Below, one piece after another: positions 13,048-22,314 of a DNA stretch of 64,000 nt. Position 1 is the first letter of the stretch; the number at the start of each line of letters is the position of its first letter. Made by a program: the position numbers and the translations under genes. This DNA comes from Salipaludibacillus sp047795645 (lineage in GTDB: Bacteria; Bacillota; Bacilli; Bacillales; Salisediminibacteriaceae), in contig NZ_CP181045.1 in the NCBI RefSeq assembly GCF_047795645.1, positions 3,782,001 to 3,846,000 of the forward strand. Direction: 5' to 3'. The notes under the pieces were generated by a model, which saw only the letters and a program-made list of their open reading frames with translations, was not told the origin of the DNA and did not search any database.

Positions 13048-13935
13048 ATGGAAAAACATGTAGGAACGGATCGCGTAAAAAGAGGTATGGCAGAAATGCA
13101 AAAAGGTGGCGTCATCATGGATGTGGTGAACGCAGAGCAAGCAAAAATTGCTGAAGAGGCTGGTGCTGTAGCGGTTATGGCACTTGAACGTGTACCATCC
13201 GATATTCGCGCAGAAGGTGGAGTAGCCCGTATGGCTGATCCATCAATTGTCGAGGAAGTCCAAAATGCTGTGTCGATCCCAGTCATGGCCAAAGCACGTA
13301 TTGGTCATATCGTTGAAGCTCGTATTTTAGAATCGCTTGGTGTCGATTACATTGATGAGAGTGAAGTATTAACTCCAGCAGATGAAGTGTACCACTTGAA
13401 CAAGCGTGACTATACAGTACCTTTTGTTTGTGGTGCTAAAGACCTTGGAGAAGCGACTCGTCGTATCGGTGAAGGGGCTTCTATGCTTCGTACGAAAGGT
13501 GAACCAGGGACTGGAAATATTGTTGAAGCGGTTCGTCATCAGCGACTTATCCAAGGACAAATTAATAAAGTTATTAGCATGTCTGAGGACGAGCTTATGA
13601 CTGAAGCAAAGAATTTAGGAGCGCCTTACGAAGTATTGCTTGATATTAAGCGAAACGGTCGACTACCAGTTGTAAACTTCGCCGCAGGTGGGATCGCAAC
13701 TCCAGCAGATGCTGCCTTAATGATGCAATTAGGTTCTGATGGTGTCTTTGTAGGATCAGGTATTTTTAAGTCAGAAAATCCAGGGAAGTTTGCGAAAGCA
13801 ATTGTTGAAGCAACAACACACTATCAAGACTATGACTTGATTGCTAAGCTATCTAAAAATTTAGGACCAGCGATGAAAGGTATTGAAATATCTTCCATTG
13901 AACAAAAGGATCGTATGCAAGAGCGTGGATGGTAA
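13048..13935 (+). CDS. pdxS: Pyridoxal 5'-phosphate synthase, synthase subunit
   Basis: 295 aa, ATG after AAAGGGGGATC. Forms PLP from ribose 5-phosphate, glyceraldehyde 3-phosphate and ammonia as a dodecameric TIM barrel that docks PdxT. The Schiff-base lysine in VMAKARIGH is K82 (K81 in B. subtilis); the phosphate-binding glycine loops GTGNIVEAVRH and NFAAGGIATPADA are present. It lies 64 bp ahead of pdxT, and the two very probably form one operon. A TATAAT hexamer at 12963-12968 could be its -10 but has no good -35. Confidence 0.97.
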   Translation: MEKHVGTDRVKRGMAEMQKGGVIMDVVNAEQAKIAEEAGAVAVMALERVPSDIRAEGGVARMADPSIVEEVQNAVSIPVMAKARIGHIVEARILESLGVDYIDESEVLTPADEVYHLNKRDYTVPFVCGAKDLGEATRRIGEGASMLRTKGEPGTGNIVEAVRHQRLIQGQINKVISMSEDELMTEAKNLGAPYEVLLDIKRNGRLPVVNFAAGGIATPADAALMMQLGSDGVFVGSGIFKSENPGKFAKAIVEATTHYQDYDLIAKLSKNLGPAMKGIEISSIEQKDRMQERGW

Positions 13936-13999
13936 ATTTTAAGTTTTTCTTCCGATAAATGACCCAATAAGAATGGTTTGACGAAAGAGGTGAGACATC

Positions 14000-14584
14000 A
14001 TGATCAACATTGGTGTGTTGGCGTTACAAGGCGCCGTAAGAGAGCATGTAAAAGCATTACAAGCGCCTGATGTCCATGTAACAATCGTAAAAAAAGCGGA
14101 GCAGTTAGATCATATAGATGGTCTTGTTTTTCCGGGTGGAGAAAGTACAACGATGCGCCGGTTAATTAATCTATATGGATTTTTTGAACCGTTAAAGGCG
14201 TTTGCTAAAAACGGTAAACCAGTTTTTGGGACATGCGCTGGTGCAATCTTAATGGCTAACGAAATCGTTGGACAAACAGAACCGCATTTATCCGTGATGG
14301 ATATGACAGTCGAACGAAATGCCTTTGGCCGTCAGCGGGAAAGTTTTGAAGCACGATTAAATATGAACCGGATTGGTGAAGATATAGAGGCAGTATTTAT
14401 ACGTGCGCCAATTATCAATAAGGTTGGTCCATCTGTAGACGTATTAGCTACGTATGATGGAGATATTGTTGCAGCCCAGCAAGGACCATTTTTAGCTTGC
14501 TCATTTCACCCTGAATTAACAGATGATTACCGAATGCATCAATATTTTGTGAAAATGGTTCGAGAGCCAGCATTACATGCTTGA
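14000..14584 (+). CDS. pdxT: Pyridoxal 5'-phosphate synthase, glutaminase subunit
   Basis: 194 aa, ATG after AAAGAGGTGAG. Hydrolyses glutamine and channels ammonia to PdxS. The class-I-like triad is visible: C79 in FGTCAGAI, and H170 and E172 in CSFHPEL. The oxyanion and glutamine-binding segment FPGGESTTMRRL is at about residues 44-55. Usual family length. Co-transcribed with pdxS by position. Confidence 0.96.
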   Translation: MINIGVLALQGAVREHVKALQAPDVHVTIVKKAEQLDHIDGLVFPGGESTTMRRLINLYGFFEPLKAFAKNGKPVFGTCAGAILMANEIVGQTEPHLSVMDMTVERNAFGRQRESFEARLNMNRIGEDIEAVFIRAPIINKVGPSVDVLATYDGDIVAAQQGPFLACSFHPELTDDYRMHQYFVKMVREPALHA

Positions 14585-14632
14585 TTTTTTATAAAAAATT
14601 CGGTATGTTAAGAATACAAATTTTAATATTTT

Positions 14633-14886
14633 TGCGAAGATAGGAACTAGTATCGATAATTGTTTTCTTTAGAGAGCCAGTGGCTGCTGTAAACTGGTGG
14701 AAACGACTCGTGAATCCATCCTTGAGCAAATCAGTTGAACTCGGAATGTAAAGTAGACTGGTTCGGATCTTAACCGTTAATAAGAATAAGGTGGAAATGA
14801 GAGAATGTTGGCTCATTTTAACCAGGGTGGCAACGCGGGTAACTCTCGTCCCTGAATGACTCATTCAGGGACGGGAGTTTTTTTAT
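14633..14886 (+). promoter_or_regulatory. T-box leader of serS (specifier UCC)
   Basis: The T-box core AGGGTGGCAACGCGGG lies at 14823-14839, followed by the terminator stem CTCTCGTCCCTGAATG / CATTCAGGGACGGGAG with a T run (about 14842-14886). Stem I features upstream include AGAGAGCC near 14673 and the end-of-specifier-loop pattern GAA-TCC-A-TCCTTGAGC, which puts the specifier codon TCC (serine) at 14715-14717. T-boxes sense uncharged tRNA and switch from terminator to antiterminator, so serS should be induced on serine starvation. Confidence 0.92.
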
Positions 14887-14958
14887 ATGTAGGACCAAGA
14901 CTCCTATTATTATGCTTTTTCTAGTTATTTTTTCCAAAACCTAAAGGAGGTTTATTAG

Positions 14959-16236
14959 ATGTTAGATGTAAAATTGTTACGAAATCAATTTGATGAAGTT
15001 AAAGGGAAGTTAGCGGAACGTAATGAGGATATTTCAGCTCTAGACCAGTTCGGGGCGTTAGACGAAAAACGTAGGGAAACGATTCAAGAAGTAGAAGAGT
15101 TAAAAAGCCGTCGTAATAAGGTTTCCCAGGAAATATCTCAGATGAAGCGAGAGAAAAAGGATGCAAGTTCTGTTATTGAAGAGATGCAGCAAGTGTCTGG
15201 AGCAATTAAGAAACTTGATGAGAGTTTGCGAGAAGTTGATGAAGAATTGAATCATCTTTTATTAACAATCCCGAATATCCCTCATGAAAGTGCTCCTGTT
15301 GGTGCTGATGAAGAAGATAACGAAGAAGTACGTACATGGGGAGATATCCGAAGCTTTTCTTTTCAAGAAAAAGCACATTGGGATCTCGCCACAGAGCTTG
15401 ATATCTTGGATTTCGAACGAGCATCTAAAGTTACAGGAAGCCGTTTTGTATTTTATAAAGGGCTGGGTGCTCGATTGGAACGGGCATTAATAAACTTTAT
15501 GATGGATTTGCACGAAGACAAACATGGATATATGGAAGTGATGCCACCGTACATAGTCAACCGTGACAGTATGACAGGTACGGGGCAGTTACCTAAATTT
15601 GAAGAGGATGCATTTAAAATACATGAAGAAGATTATTTTCTTATTCCTACTGCCGAAGTACCAGTGACGAACATGCACCGAGATGAGATTATGCCGATTG
15701 AAGACTTACCAAAGGCTTATACGGCTTATAGTGCTTGTTTCCGTTCTGAAGCGGGATCTGCTGGTCGTGATACAAGAGGACTGATCCGTCAGCACCAGTT
15801 TAATAAAGTTGAGCTTGTCCGCTTCGTAAAACCTGAAGACTCTTATGAACAGTTGGAACTATTAACGTCACAGGCGGAAAAAGTTCTCCAACTTCTTAAA
15901 TTACCGTATCGTGTCTTGAATATGTGCACAGGAGATTTAGGTTTCACTGCTGCGAAAAAATATGATATAGAAGTTTGGATCCCGAGTAACGGAACGTATC
16001 GAGAAATTTCTTCTTGTAGTAACTTTGAATCTTTTCAGGCAAGGCGTGCAAATATTCGATTTAAACGAGATATAAAAGCAAAAGCTGAGTATGTTCATAC
16101 TCTTAATGGATCTGGTCTTGCGATTGGACGTACGGTTGCAGCTATCTTAGAAAACTATCAACAAGAAGATGGTTCTATTGAAATACCTGAAGTACTTCGT
16201 CCATATATGGGCGGAAAAGATACAATTAAAAAATAG
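14959..16236 (+). CDS. serS: Seryl-tRNA synthetase
   Basis: 425 aa, ATG after AAAGGAGGTT. Class II synthetase: an N-terminal antiparallel coiled coil (about residues 27-100) that binds the long variable arm of tRNA-Ser, then the catalytic core with motif 2 (FRSEAGSAGRDTRGLIRQHQ) and motif 3 (SGLAIGRTVAAILENYQ near the C-terminus). Length is normal for the family. It is regulated by the T-box immediately upstream and ended by a terminator directly downstream, so it is a single-gene unit. In B. subtilis a tRNA-Ser and the dck-dgk genes follow; they are not here. Confidence 0.97.
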   Translation: MLDVKLLRNQFDEVKGKLAERNEDISALDQFGALDEKRRETIQEVEELKSRRNKVSQEISQMKREKKDASSVIEEMQQVSGAIKKLDESLREVDEELNHLLLTIPNIPHESAPVGADEEDNEEVRTWGDIRSFSFQEKAHWDLATELDILDFERASKVTGSRFVFYKGLGARLERALINFMMDLHEDKHGYMEVMPPYIVNRDSMTGTGQLPKFEEDAFKIHEEDYFLIPTAEVPVTNMHRDEIMPIEDLPKAYTAYSACFRSEAGSAGRDTRGLIRQHQFNKVELVRFVKPEDSYEQLELLTSQAEKVLQLLKLPYRVLNMCTGDLGFTAAKKYDIEVWIPSNGTYREISSCSNFESFQARRANIRFKRDIKAKAEYVHTLNGSGLAIGRTVAAILENYQQEDGSIEIPEVLRPYMGGKDTIKK

Positions 16237-16246
16237 AAATTAGTAG

Positions 16247-16276
16247 CCCCTTCGTCTTTGTGAAGGGGTTTTATTT
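16247..16276 (+). terminator. serS terminator
   Basis: CCCCTTC-GTCTTT-GTGAAGGGG hairpin followed by TTTTATTT, 11 bp after the stop codon. Confidence 0.88.
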
Positions 16277-16394
16277 CCGTTTAGCTACAAAAATTAAATG
16301 TATTGGTCACCGATTGGAAGAGTTGAAAAATCCGAAGCACAGTATTTTTCACAAAGCTGTCTTTCTTTTACACAGATTTATAAAAAAAGTGATT

Positions 16395-17618
16395 TTAATT
16401 TTTTGATTGAACGCGTCTAAAATCAAATCTTTTTTCAAGGTAATAAGCAACATAAACACCAGTAATGGCAAAGATAGCCCATATCCATGCATGAAGACTG
16501 AATGAAGCTATACCACTAAAATAAGCACCAACGTTTGCACCAAATGCAAGTGTAGCCCCGTAGCCCATCAAGGTACCACCTATTAGTGCAATCAGGCAGA
16601 TGCGAAAAGAAATTTTCGCAAAGCGGATCAAACCACCAAGAGTAAGGGTGATAAATGTACCAATGATGACTCCGAAGTTCAGGACACTAGTAGAACTCTC
16701 AAATACTGATGAGTGAAGCGACTGAAAGTCTTCTTGTGCTCCCCAGTAACCCCACGTATTAACATCAAGGCCGAAGAACATCGCGATTTTTGAGCCCCAA
16801 AGACTAAATGCGGCGGTAAGTACCCATGGTTCTCCACGAATAAGGAGTGTGAGGGCATTCAAAGCTGCAAGGATTAAGGCACCGATCCATAGAGGCCAGA
16901 ACCCAAAAAGAATTTGCCTCCAATTTGTACCTGAAGGCATAGATGGCAGCGCAGGTGGTCTTTTCTTTTTTTTGTACAAATAGCTCCCAAAAGCAATGAA
17001 AGCGAAGACAGAGTTTTGCAACACCGAAGCTCCAGAATAACCAAGAGGGGAATCAGTAGCCAGTGAGAAAGGCGAAGCAGAAGGAAGGGTTTCATTCCAA
17101 AACCCAAAGTGTGCGGCTCCCAATGTAGCGCCCACAGTAAATCCAAACAGCGTAAAGATCATTGCTGTCCTTCCACCTTCGACTTTATATAAAGATGCTG
17201 GGGCTAGGCCACTACCTACTTCCATACCAAATCCAAAAAGAAACGAACCAACAATAAGTCCAAAACTAATCGGTGACAAAGCTGGAGCAGGAAAAGATCC
17301 AAAAAAACCTAGTTCAAAGATAAAAATTGGTGCAAAAAAAGTAGCTGAAGCCCCAAGCATGAGCATATGGCCGCGAAGCATTTCTGTATTTCCATCTTCA
17401 ACGATTTGCCGGTAGACAGAAGAAAAACCAAATCTAGCATGAAACAACGTAAAACCTATTAATATTCCAGTAATAAATAATACAACGTATTGTGTTCCTG
17501 AATATTGGTATGAGAAGAATCCGATAAGTAGTGCTAGTATTATGCCTATTATCGTTAAGGTATTTTGGAGATTTTTATAAATAGGTGTTGTGTTTGACTG
17601 TTGGTGGCTTGATTTCAC
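16395..17618 (-). CDS. YeeE/YedE-family membrane protein lacking the usual cysteines
   Basis: 407 aa from a GTG at 17618, chosen because AAAGGAG lies nine bases upstream; a TTG at 17642 would place the start before that site. About ten hydrophobic segments form two related halves, as in YeeE/YedE (DUF395) transporters, which take up thiosulfate or related sulfur/selenium compounds. The family glycine-rich motifs are recognisable as GFGMEVGSGLAPASLYKVEGG and GATLAFGANVGAYFSGIAS. In characterised members these loops carry cysteines needed for transport (GGGCASG, FGCNIGA); here they are Leu/Ser and Ala. Only one Cys remains in the whole protein, in a membrane helix. Divergent from tadA. Family firm, substrate unknown. 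Confidence 0.82.
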   Translation of the reverse strand: MKSSHQQSNTTPIYKNLQNTLTIIGIILALLIGFFSYQYSGTQYVVLFITGILIGFTLFHARFGFSSVYRQIVEDGNTEMLRGHMLMLGASATFFAPIFIFELGFFGSFPAPALSPISFGLIVGSFLFGFGMEVGSGLAPASLYKVEGGRTAMIFTLFGFTVGATLGAAHFGFWNETLPSASPFSLATDSPLGYSGASVLQNSVFAFIAFGSYLYKKKKRPPALPSMPSGTNWRQILFGFWPLWIGALILAALNALTLLIRGEPWVLTAAFSLWGSKIAMFFGLDVNTWGYWGAQEDFQSLHSSVFESSTSVLNFGVIIGTFITLTLGGLIRFAKISFRICLIALIGGTLMGYGATLAFGANVGAYFSGIASFSLHAWIWAIFAITGVYVAYYLEKRFDFRRVQSKN

Positions 17619-17842
17619 AAAAGAACACTCCTTTGATTTCAAACTTTCATTGCCCTTTAGTTATTCCCTATTTGATAGAAAAACTATTGATTCAATTATG
17701 TTTTTTTGTGGTTGTAGTAAATGTGAAGAAAACTGTACAAAATGGAGCAAAATTTAGCGTAATAAACTTGTATCGATTTGCCTTAAAGTGAAAAACATCG
17801 TACAATTTTCTTGCTGGGGTGAAAGAAAAAGGGTGTGAGTGA

Positions 17843-18343
17843 ATGGATACAATAAAGGAGCAAGAGGATATTTATTATATGAGGGAAGCTATTATAGAAG
17901 CTAAGAAAGCGGAAGAGTTAGGGGAAGTCCCAATTGGTGCTGTGATCGTTAAGAATGGAGACGTAATTGCCCGAGGGCATAATCATCGAGAGAAAAATCA
18001 ATCTGCAACTGCTCATGCGGAGCTTTTAGCAATTGAAGAGGCGTGTCGTGCTGTAGGGAGCTGGCGATTGGAGAGTTGCACATTGTATGTGACGCTCGAA
18101 CCTTGTCCGATGTGTGCAGGGGCTATTGTTCAATCACGTATAGATCGAGTCGTCTATGGCGCATTAGATTCGAAAGCAGGGTGCTGTGGGACGTTGATGA
18201 ATCTTCTTGATGAACCTCGGTTCAACCATCGATGTCCTGTGAAAAGTGGCGTACTTGCTGAAGAGACAGGACATTTGTTAACAGCTTTTTTTCAGAAAAT
18301 TCGAGTAGCGAAAAAAAACAATAGGATTAGTTCTGAACGATAG
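17843..18343 (+). CDS. tadA: tRNA-specific adenosine deaminase
   Basis: 166 aa, ATG after a weak GTGTGAGTG site. Converts A34 to inosine in tRNA-Arg(ACG). Zinc/catalytic residues: H58-A-E60 in TAHAELLAIEEAC, and C88 and C91 in EPCPMCAGAIVQSRIDRVVYGA. The family insert DSKAGCCGTLMNLL is present. Same position as in B. subtilis, ahead of the SRP RNA and dnaX. Confidence 0.96.
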   Translation: MDTIKEQEDIYYMREAIIEAKKAEELGEVPIGAVIVKNGDVIARGHNHREKNQSATAHAELLAIEEACRAVGSWRLESCTLYVTLEPCPMCAGAIVQSRIDRVVYGALDSKAGCCGTLMNLLDEPRFNHRCPVKSGVLAEETGHLLTAFFQKIRVAKKNNRISSER

Positions 18344-18391
18344 ATGGGTATAGTTGATTAATCATCAAACATAAAAAATGGAGGGATAAAT

Positions 18392-18556
18392 ATGAGACCG
18401 AATCAAATATCATTGGAAACTGCGCAAATGATATCCAAAAAATTGAAGATGCCTTTAGAACATGTCATGCATACACCCCCTCATATCTTAATGGAAAAAT
18501 TAAAGTTGGTTGAAGAGAATGAAGGATCTGAAGAAAGCGATGAAGGGAAAGAATAA
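18392..18556 (+). CDS. YycC-like small protein, 54 aa
   Basis: A short frame with an excellent ribosome binding site (TGGAGGGATAAATATG). The product starts MRPNQISLETAQMISKKL, contains PLEHVMHTPPHILMEKL and ends in an acidic tail. This closely resembles the small YycC family of Bacillus (about 50 aa, unknown function), as I remember its MRP-x-QIS-x-ETA and HTPxHIL pattern. It sits between tadA and the SRP RNA, 48 bp after tadA, and may be co-transcribed with it. No function can be given. Confidence 0.75.
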   Translation: MRPNQISLETAQMISKKLKMPLEHVMHTPPHILMEKLKLVEENEGSEESDEGKE

Positions 18557-18686
18557 AGTGTAAAAACTATTTAAAATAGAATATGGAGATATCTAAGTTA
18601 GATGGTTTATATCAAAGATATATTTTGATAAATAGATCGATTTATTATTTGGGTAAATTTGTTACGATTCGTTTTGGTAGTATCTA

Positions 18687-18715
18687 TTGCAATTATACTA
18701 AAAAACCACTATACT
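18687..18715 (+). promoter_or_regulatory. SRP RNA promoter (SigA)
   Basis: TTGCAA at 18687-18692 and TATACT at 18710-18715, 17-bp spacer, about 45 bp before the start of the RNA. Confidence 0.6.
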
Positions 18716-18758
18716 AATATTTGCGTCGCTGTTTTGGCGCCTAAATTTATTATTAACT

Positions 18759-19031
18759 TTGTCGTGCTAAGCGGGGAGGTAGCGGTGCCCTGTACTCGCA
18801 ATCCGCTATAGCGAGGCCGAATCCCTTTCTGAGGTTACAACTTCTCTTGGTCTGCCCTGAGTAAGTGGTGTTGACAACCGGGTTCCGCGCAATGGAATCC
18901 TATGAATCCTGTCAGGTCCGGAAGGAAGCAGCAGTAAGTGGGTCATTCCGTGTGCCGCGGAGTTGCCTGGTTCGAGCAAACTGCTCAGGTAACGCTTGGG
19001 GAGTTGTGATCGAAGAAAGGTGCACGGCATT
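18759..19031 (+). ncRNA. ffs: Signal recognition particle RNA (large Bacillus type, scRNA)
   Basis: About 273 nt. The SRP54-binding helix 8 carries TGTCAGGTCCGGAAGGAAGC with its GGAA-type tetraloop (about 18915-18940). The Alu domain GGGGAGGTAGCGGTGCCCTG is at the 5' end. The terminal stem pairs GTCGTGC (18761-18767) with GCACGGC (19022-19028). The large form with an Alu domain is typical of Bacillus. Ends were set by this stem. Confidence 0.95.
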
Positions 19032-19051
19032 TAATTTTTATATTGCTTTAT

Positions 19052-19080
19052 AAGCTATCCAATTTGGATGGCTTTTTTTG
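19052..19080 (+). terminator. Terminator after SRP RNA
   Basis: AAGCTATCC-AATTT-GGATGGCTT stem followed by a run of seven T. Confidence 0.85.
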
Positions 19081-19369
19081 TACTAAAAGAATGTTTAACT
19101 TCGCTATAGGATTAAGTATAAGATAAACTAAAGCTTTCGACTTGCAGGAATTGGCGACAAGCCAAGTTTATCTAATTGTTTTCGCAGTCATTTTTTACGG
19201 ATTTAAATAAATTCAACAATTTCATTTGATTTATAGCAGATTCATTTTGAAAAAACTGCTATGAATCGGTATAATAAGAATGAATTGAATAGATGAGCAT
19301 TTTTTTTATTATTATTAAAATATCGGATGTGTGTGTCAGAGGTTAGTGGAAGAAGGAAGGTTGAGAGAT

Positions 19370-21109
19370 ATGAGTTATCAAGCTTTATATCGTGTGTGGC
19401 GTCCAAGACAGTTAACAGATGTGGTCGGGCAAGAGCACATTACGAAAACATTGAAAAACGCATTGCTTCAAGACAAATTCTCTCACGCCTATCTTTTCAC
19501 AGGTCCTCGTGGGACAGGAAAGACAAGTGCGGCGAAAATTATTTCAAAAGCAATTAATTGTGAACAAGCGCCAGTCGATGAACCTTGTAATCAATGTAAT
19601 ACGTGTAAGGGGATACAGGATGGTAGCATTGTTGATGTGATAGAAATTGATGCGGCGAGCAACAATGGGGTCGACGAAATTCGTGACATTCGAGATAAAG
19701 TTAAGTTTGCCCCAAGTGCAGCGCGTTATAAAGTGTATATTATTGACGAAGTGCATATGCTCTCAACTGGAGCATTTAATGCCTTGTTAAAAACGTTAGA
19801 AGAACCACCAAGGCACGTGATCTTTATTCTTGCAACAACAGAACCACATAAAATTCCGTTAACAATCATTTCAAGGTGTCAACGTTTTGATTTCAAACGA
19901 ATATCTGCCCACTCAATGATTGAAAGAATGCATGAAATTATTGCTGCGACAGAAATGCGGGTAGATGAAGATGCACTATCCCTTATTGCAAGAGCATCTG
20001 GGGGAGGTATGAGGGATGCATTAAGCTTGTTGGATCAAGCAGTCTCTTATTCTGATGAGTCGGTTACTGCTGACGATGTATTATCAATTATCGGTGCGGT
20101 ATCACAACAATTGATTCATGAAGTTGTGCAGTCGATTTATTCTGGTCAAGTTGGAGATGGTCTATCTGCAATTGATACACTAATGAAAGAAGGAAAAGAT
20201 GCTAATCGGTTTATTGAAGATTTAATTTTCTTTTTCAGAGACATTTTAATGGTCAAAGCGGCACCTCAACTTGATGAGTCGCAAGATCGAATCATTGGTG
20301 ACGAGACTTTTCAAGAAGTAGTTAATCAACTTGATGAAGCGTGGATTTTTGCAATGATGGATCGACTCAATCATTTTCAACATGAAATGAAGTGGGCGAG
20401 TCATCCTCAAGTTTTTTTAGAAATGTTTATCGTACAGGCTTGTCAAAAAGCGAAGCCAGCGTCTACTACAGATGGAGCTACTGTTTCGCTAGAAGAAAAC
20501 GAAACGATTAAAACGTTACAAAAACAAGTGAAAGAGTTAGAAAAGACGTTAGTAAAAATGCAAACGCAAGGAACGTCGGTAAATCAAAAGAATACTCAAA
20601 GTACTGAGCAGAGCAGACCTAAAACGAGACAATCACCTAATAATGCAAAGAGTCGAGCTTATGTGAATAAAGTGAAAGAGATGCTTCACAATGCGACGAA
20701 GCCACAACTTCAGGAAATTTCTTCTAGTTGGGGGCAAATTATTGAATTAGTGAAACAAAAGAGTGTTCCTGCCTCAGCTTGGCTAAATGATTGCAAACCA
20801 GTGGCGTGTTCCGAAGGTGAGTTTGTGTTGGCTTTCCGTAACGAGATGCATCGCGACATGGTCGATGACAAATTTCGTGAAATGGTAGAGGAAGCGGCTA
20901 CTACTGCTTTACAGCGAGATATGACAATGCTAACGTTGTTAGTTTCCCAATGGGAGCAAGTAAAGGAAGCGTTCGTAAAAGAGCAAAAGCAAGGTGGAAG
21001 CGATGGATCATCCGGAGAAGGGAATTCTGAACAACCAGAAAACGAGAACCCGTTGATCGATGAAGCTGTTAAATTAGTCGGCAGAGATTTACTGGAGATA
21101 AAAGATTAA
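19370..21109 (+). CDS. dnaX: DNA polymerase III subunits gamma/tau
   Basis: 579 aa from the ATG at 19370 (MSYQALYRVWRP), the family start; a frame extending 39 bases further up is ignored because GGAAGG sits just before this ATG. It is the clamp-loader ATPase of the replisome. Walker A GPRGTGKT is at residues 45-52, the zinc module uses C64, C73, C76 and C79, Walker B is in YIIDEVHML, and the SRC arginine-finger motif is in ISRCQRF. Domain V, which binds the polymerase, follows the low-complexity linker at about residues 405-440. Heads the dnaX-ebfC-recR group. Confidence 0.97.
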   Translation: MSYQALYRVWRPRQLTDVVGQEHITKTLKNALLQDKFSHAYLFTGPRGTGKTSAAKIISKAINCEQAPVDEPCNQCNTCKGIQDGSIVDVIEIDAASNNGVDEIRDIRDKVKFAPSAARYKVYIIDEVHMLSTGAFNALLKTLEEPPRHVIFILATTEPHKIPLTIISRCQRFDFKRISAHSMIERMHEIIAATEMRVDEDALSLIARASGGGMRDALSLLDQAVSYSDESVTADDVLSIIGAVSQQLIHEVVQSIYSGQVGDGLSAIDTLMKEGKDANRFIEDLIFFFRDILMVKAAPQLDESQDRIIGDETFQEVVNQLDEAWIFAMMDRLNHFQHEMKWASHPQVFLEMFIVQACQKAKPASTTDGATVSLEENETIKTLQKQVKELEKTLVKMQTQGTSVNQKNTQSTEQSRPKTRQSPNNAKSRAYVNKVKEMLHNATKPQLQEISSSWGQIIELVKQKSVPASAWLNDCKPVACSEGEFVLAFRNEMHRDMVDDKFREMVEEAATTALQRDMTMLTLLVSQWEQVKEAFVKEQKQGGSDGSSGEGNSEQPENENPLIDEAVKLVGRDLLEIKD

Positions 21110-21141
21110 TTAATTTCAATAAAAGAGAGGAAGATCATACA

Positions 21142-21453
21142 ATGAAGAACATGGGTAATATGATGAAGCAAATGCAAAAGATGCAAAAAGACATGGCAAA
21201 GGAGCAAGACAAATTAAAGGATGAAACGATTGAAGCTACAGCAGGTGGCGGTATGGTTAAAGTGATCGCGAGTGGCGACAAGCGTATTCTTGATATTCAA
21301 ATCAATGAAGAAGCAGTCGACCCAGATGACGTTGAGATGTTAGAGGATTTAGTTTTGGCGGCAACAAACGAAGCAATTACAAAAGTAGATGAACTAGTAA
21401 ATGAGAGAATGGGTAAATACACTAAAGGGATGAATATACCTGGAATGATGTAG
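21142..21453 (+). CDS. ebfC: YbaB/EbfC family nucleoid-associated protein
   Basis: 103 aa, ATG after AGAGAGGAAG. Small dimeric DNA-binding protein of unclear exact role. The N-terminus is Met/Lys/Gln-rich (NMMKQMQKMQKDM), followed by the family core TAGGGMVKVIASGDKRILDI and LVLAATNEAITKVDEL. 32 bp after dnaX and followed by recR, the usual dnaX-yaaK-recR order; a terminator between ebfC and recR is visible here. Confidence 0.95.
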   Translation: MKNMGNMMKQMQKMQKDMAKEQDKLKDETIEATAGGGMVKVIASGDKRILDIQINEEAVDPDDVEMLEDLVLAATNEAITKVDELVNERMGKYTKGMNIPGMM

Positions 21454-21548
21454 TGTTATACAAAAAGAGTTTTGTATTAGAAGTGAATCCTTTATTGTTA
21501 TGGTAGTAAAGTTAAAATTACTTAAATGGACTGCTCATTTGATGTTGA

Positions 21549-21578
21549 AAAGACTTGGTGATCATACCAAGTCTTTTC
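21549..21578. terminator. Bidirectional-looking terminator after ebfC
   Basis: AAAGACTTGG-TGATCAT-ACCAAGTCTTTT hairpin with T tract in the plus direction. It lies between ebfC and recR, so recR probably also has its own promoter or is read through. Confidence 0.75.
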
Positions 21579-21663
21579 TATAGTATTAATCATTGTGAAC
21601 AGCTTACTGTTTGATTTATAAACATGCAAAAGTTTCAAAAAAGATAGAGGAGGACCATCACCT

Positions 21664-22260
21664 ATGCAATACCCGCAACCAATTTCCAAATTAATAGAAG
21701 GATTTATGAGGTTACCGGGCATCGGTCCCAAAACAGCAGGGAGATTAGCATTTTACGTTTTAGATATGAGAGAAGAAGATGTACTGGACTTTGCCAAAGC
21801 ACTTGTTAATGCAAAACGGGAACTGACTTATTGCAAGATATGCCATCATATTACAGATACCGATCCATGTCGCATCTGTGATGATCAGTCAAGAGACCAA
21901 TCGATGATATGTGTCGTACAAGAATCAAAAGACGTCATTGCTATGGAAAGAATGAAGGAATTTGGTGGTCTTTATCATGTCTTACACGGAGCCATCTCAC
22001 CTGTAGATGGGATAGGTCCCGAAGATATTTATATTGCCGATCTATTAAAACGACTCCAAGATGACACTGTTCAAGAATTGATTATTGCGACGAATCCTAA
22101 TATTGAAGGGGAAGCAACCGCAATGTATATTTCTCGTCTAATTAAACCAACTGGTATTAAAGTAACTAGACTCGCACACGGTCTTCCTGTTGGCGGAGAT
22201 CTTGAGTATGCCGATGAAGTGACTTTATCCAAAGCAATTGAAGGCAGGCGTGAAATCTAA
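21664..22260 (+). CDS. recR: Recombination protein RecR
   Basis: 198 aa, ATG after AGAGGAGGACC. Works with RecF and RecO to load RecA at gaps. A helix-hairpin-helix lies at about residues 15-30 (RLPGIGPKTAGRL). The zinc finger uses C57, C60, C69 and C72. The Toprim domain (MICVVQESKDVIAME, about 80-94) follows, and the C-terminal GLPVGGDLEYADEVTL motif is intact. Full length. Confidence 0.97.
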   Translation: MQYPQPISKLIEGFMRLPGIGPKTAGRLAFYVLDMREEDVLDFAKALVNAKRELTYCKICHHITDTDPCRICDDQSRDQSMICVVQESKDVIAMERMKEFGGLYHVLHGAISPVDGIGPEDIYIADLLKRLQDDTVQELIIATNPNIEGEATAMYISRLIKPTGIKVTRLAHGLPVGGDLEYADEVTLSKAIEGRREI

Positions 22261-22314
22261 TCAACTATTGGAAGTGCGAAATTCCACAAAAACAACGATA
22301 AGGTGTGATATCAG

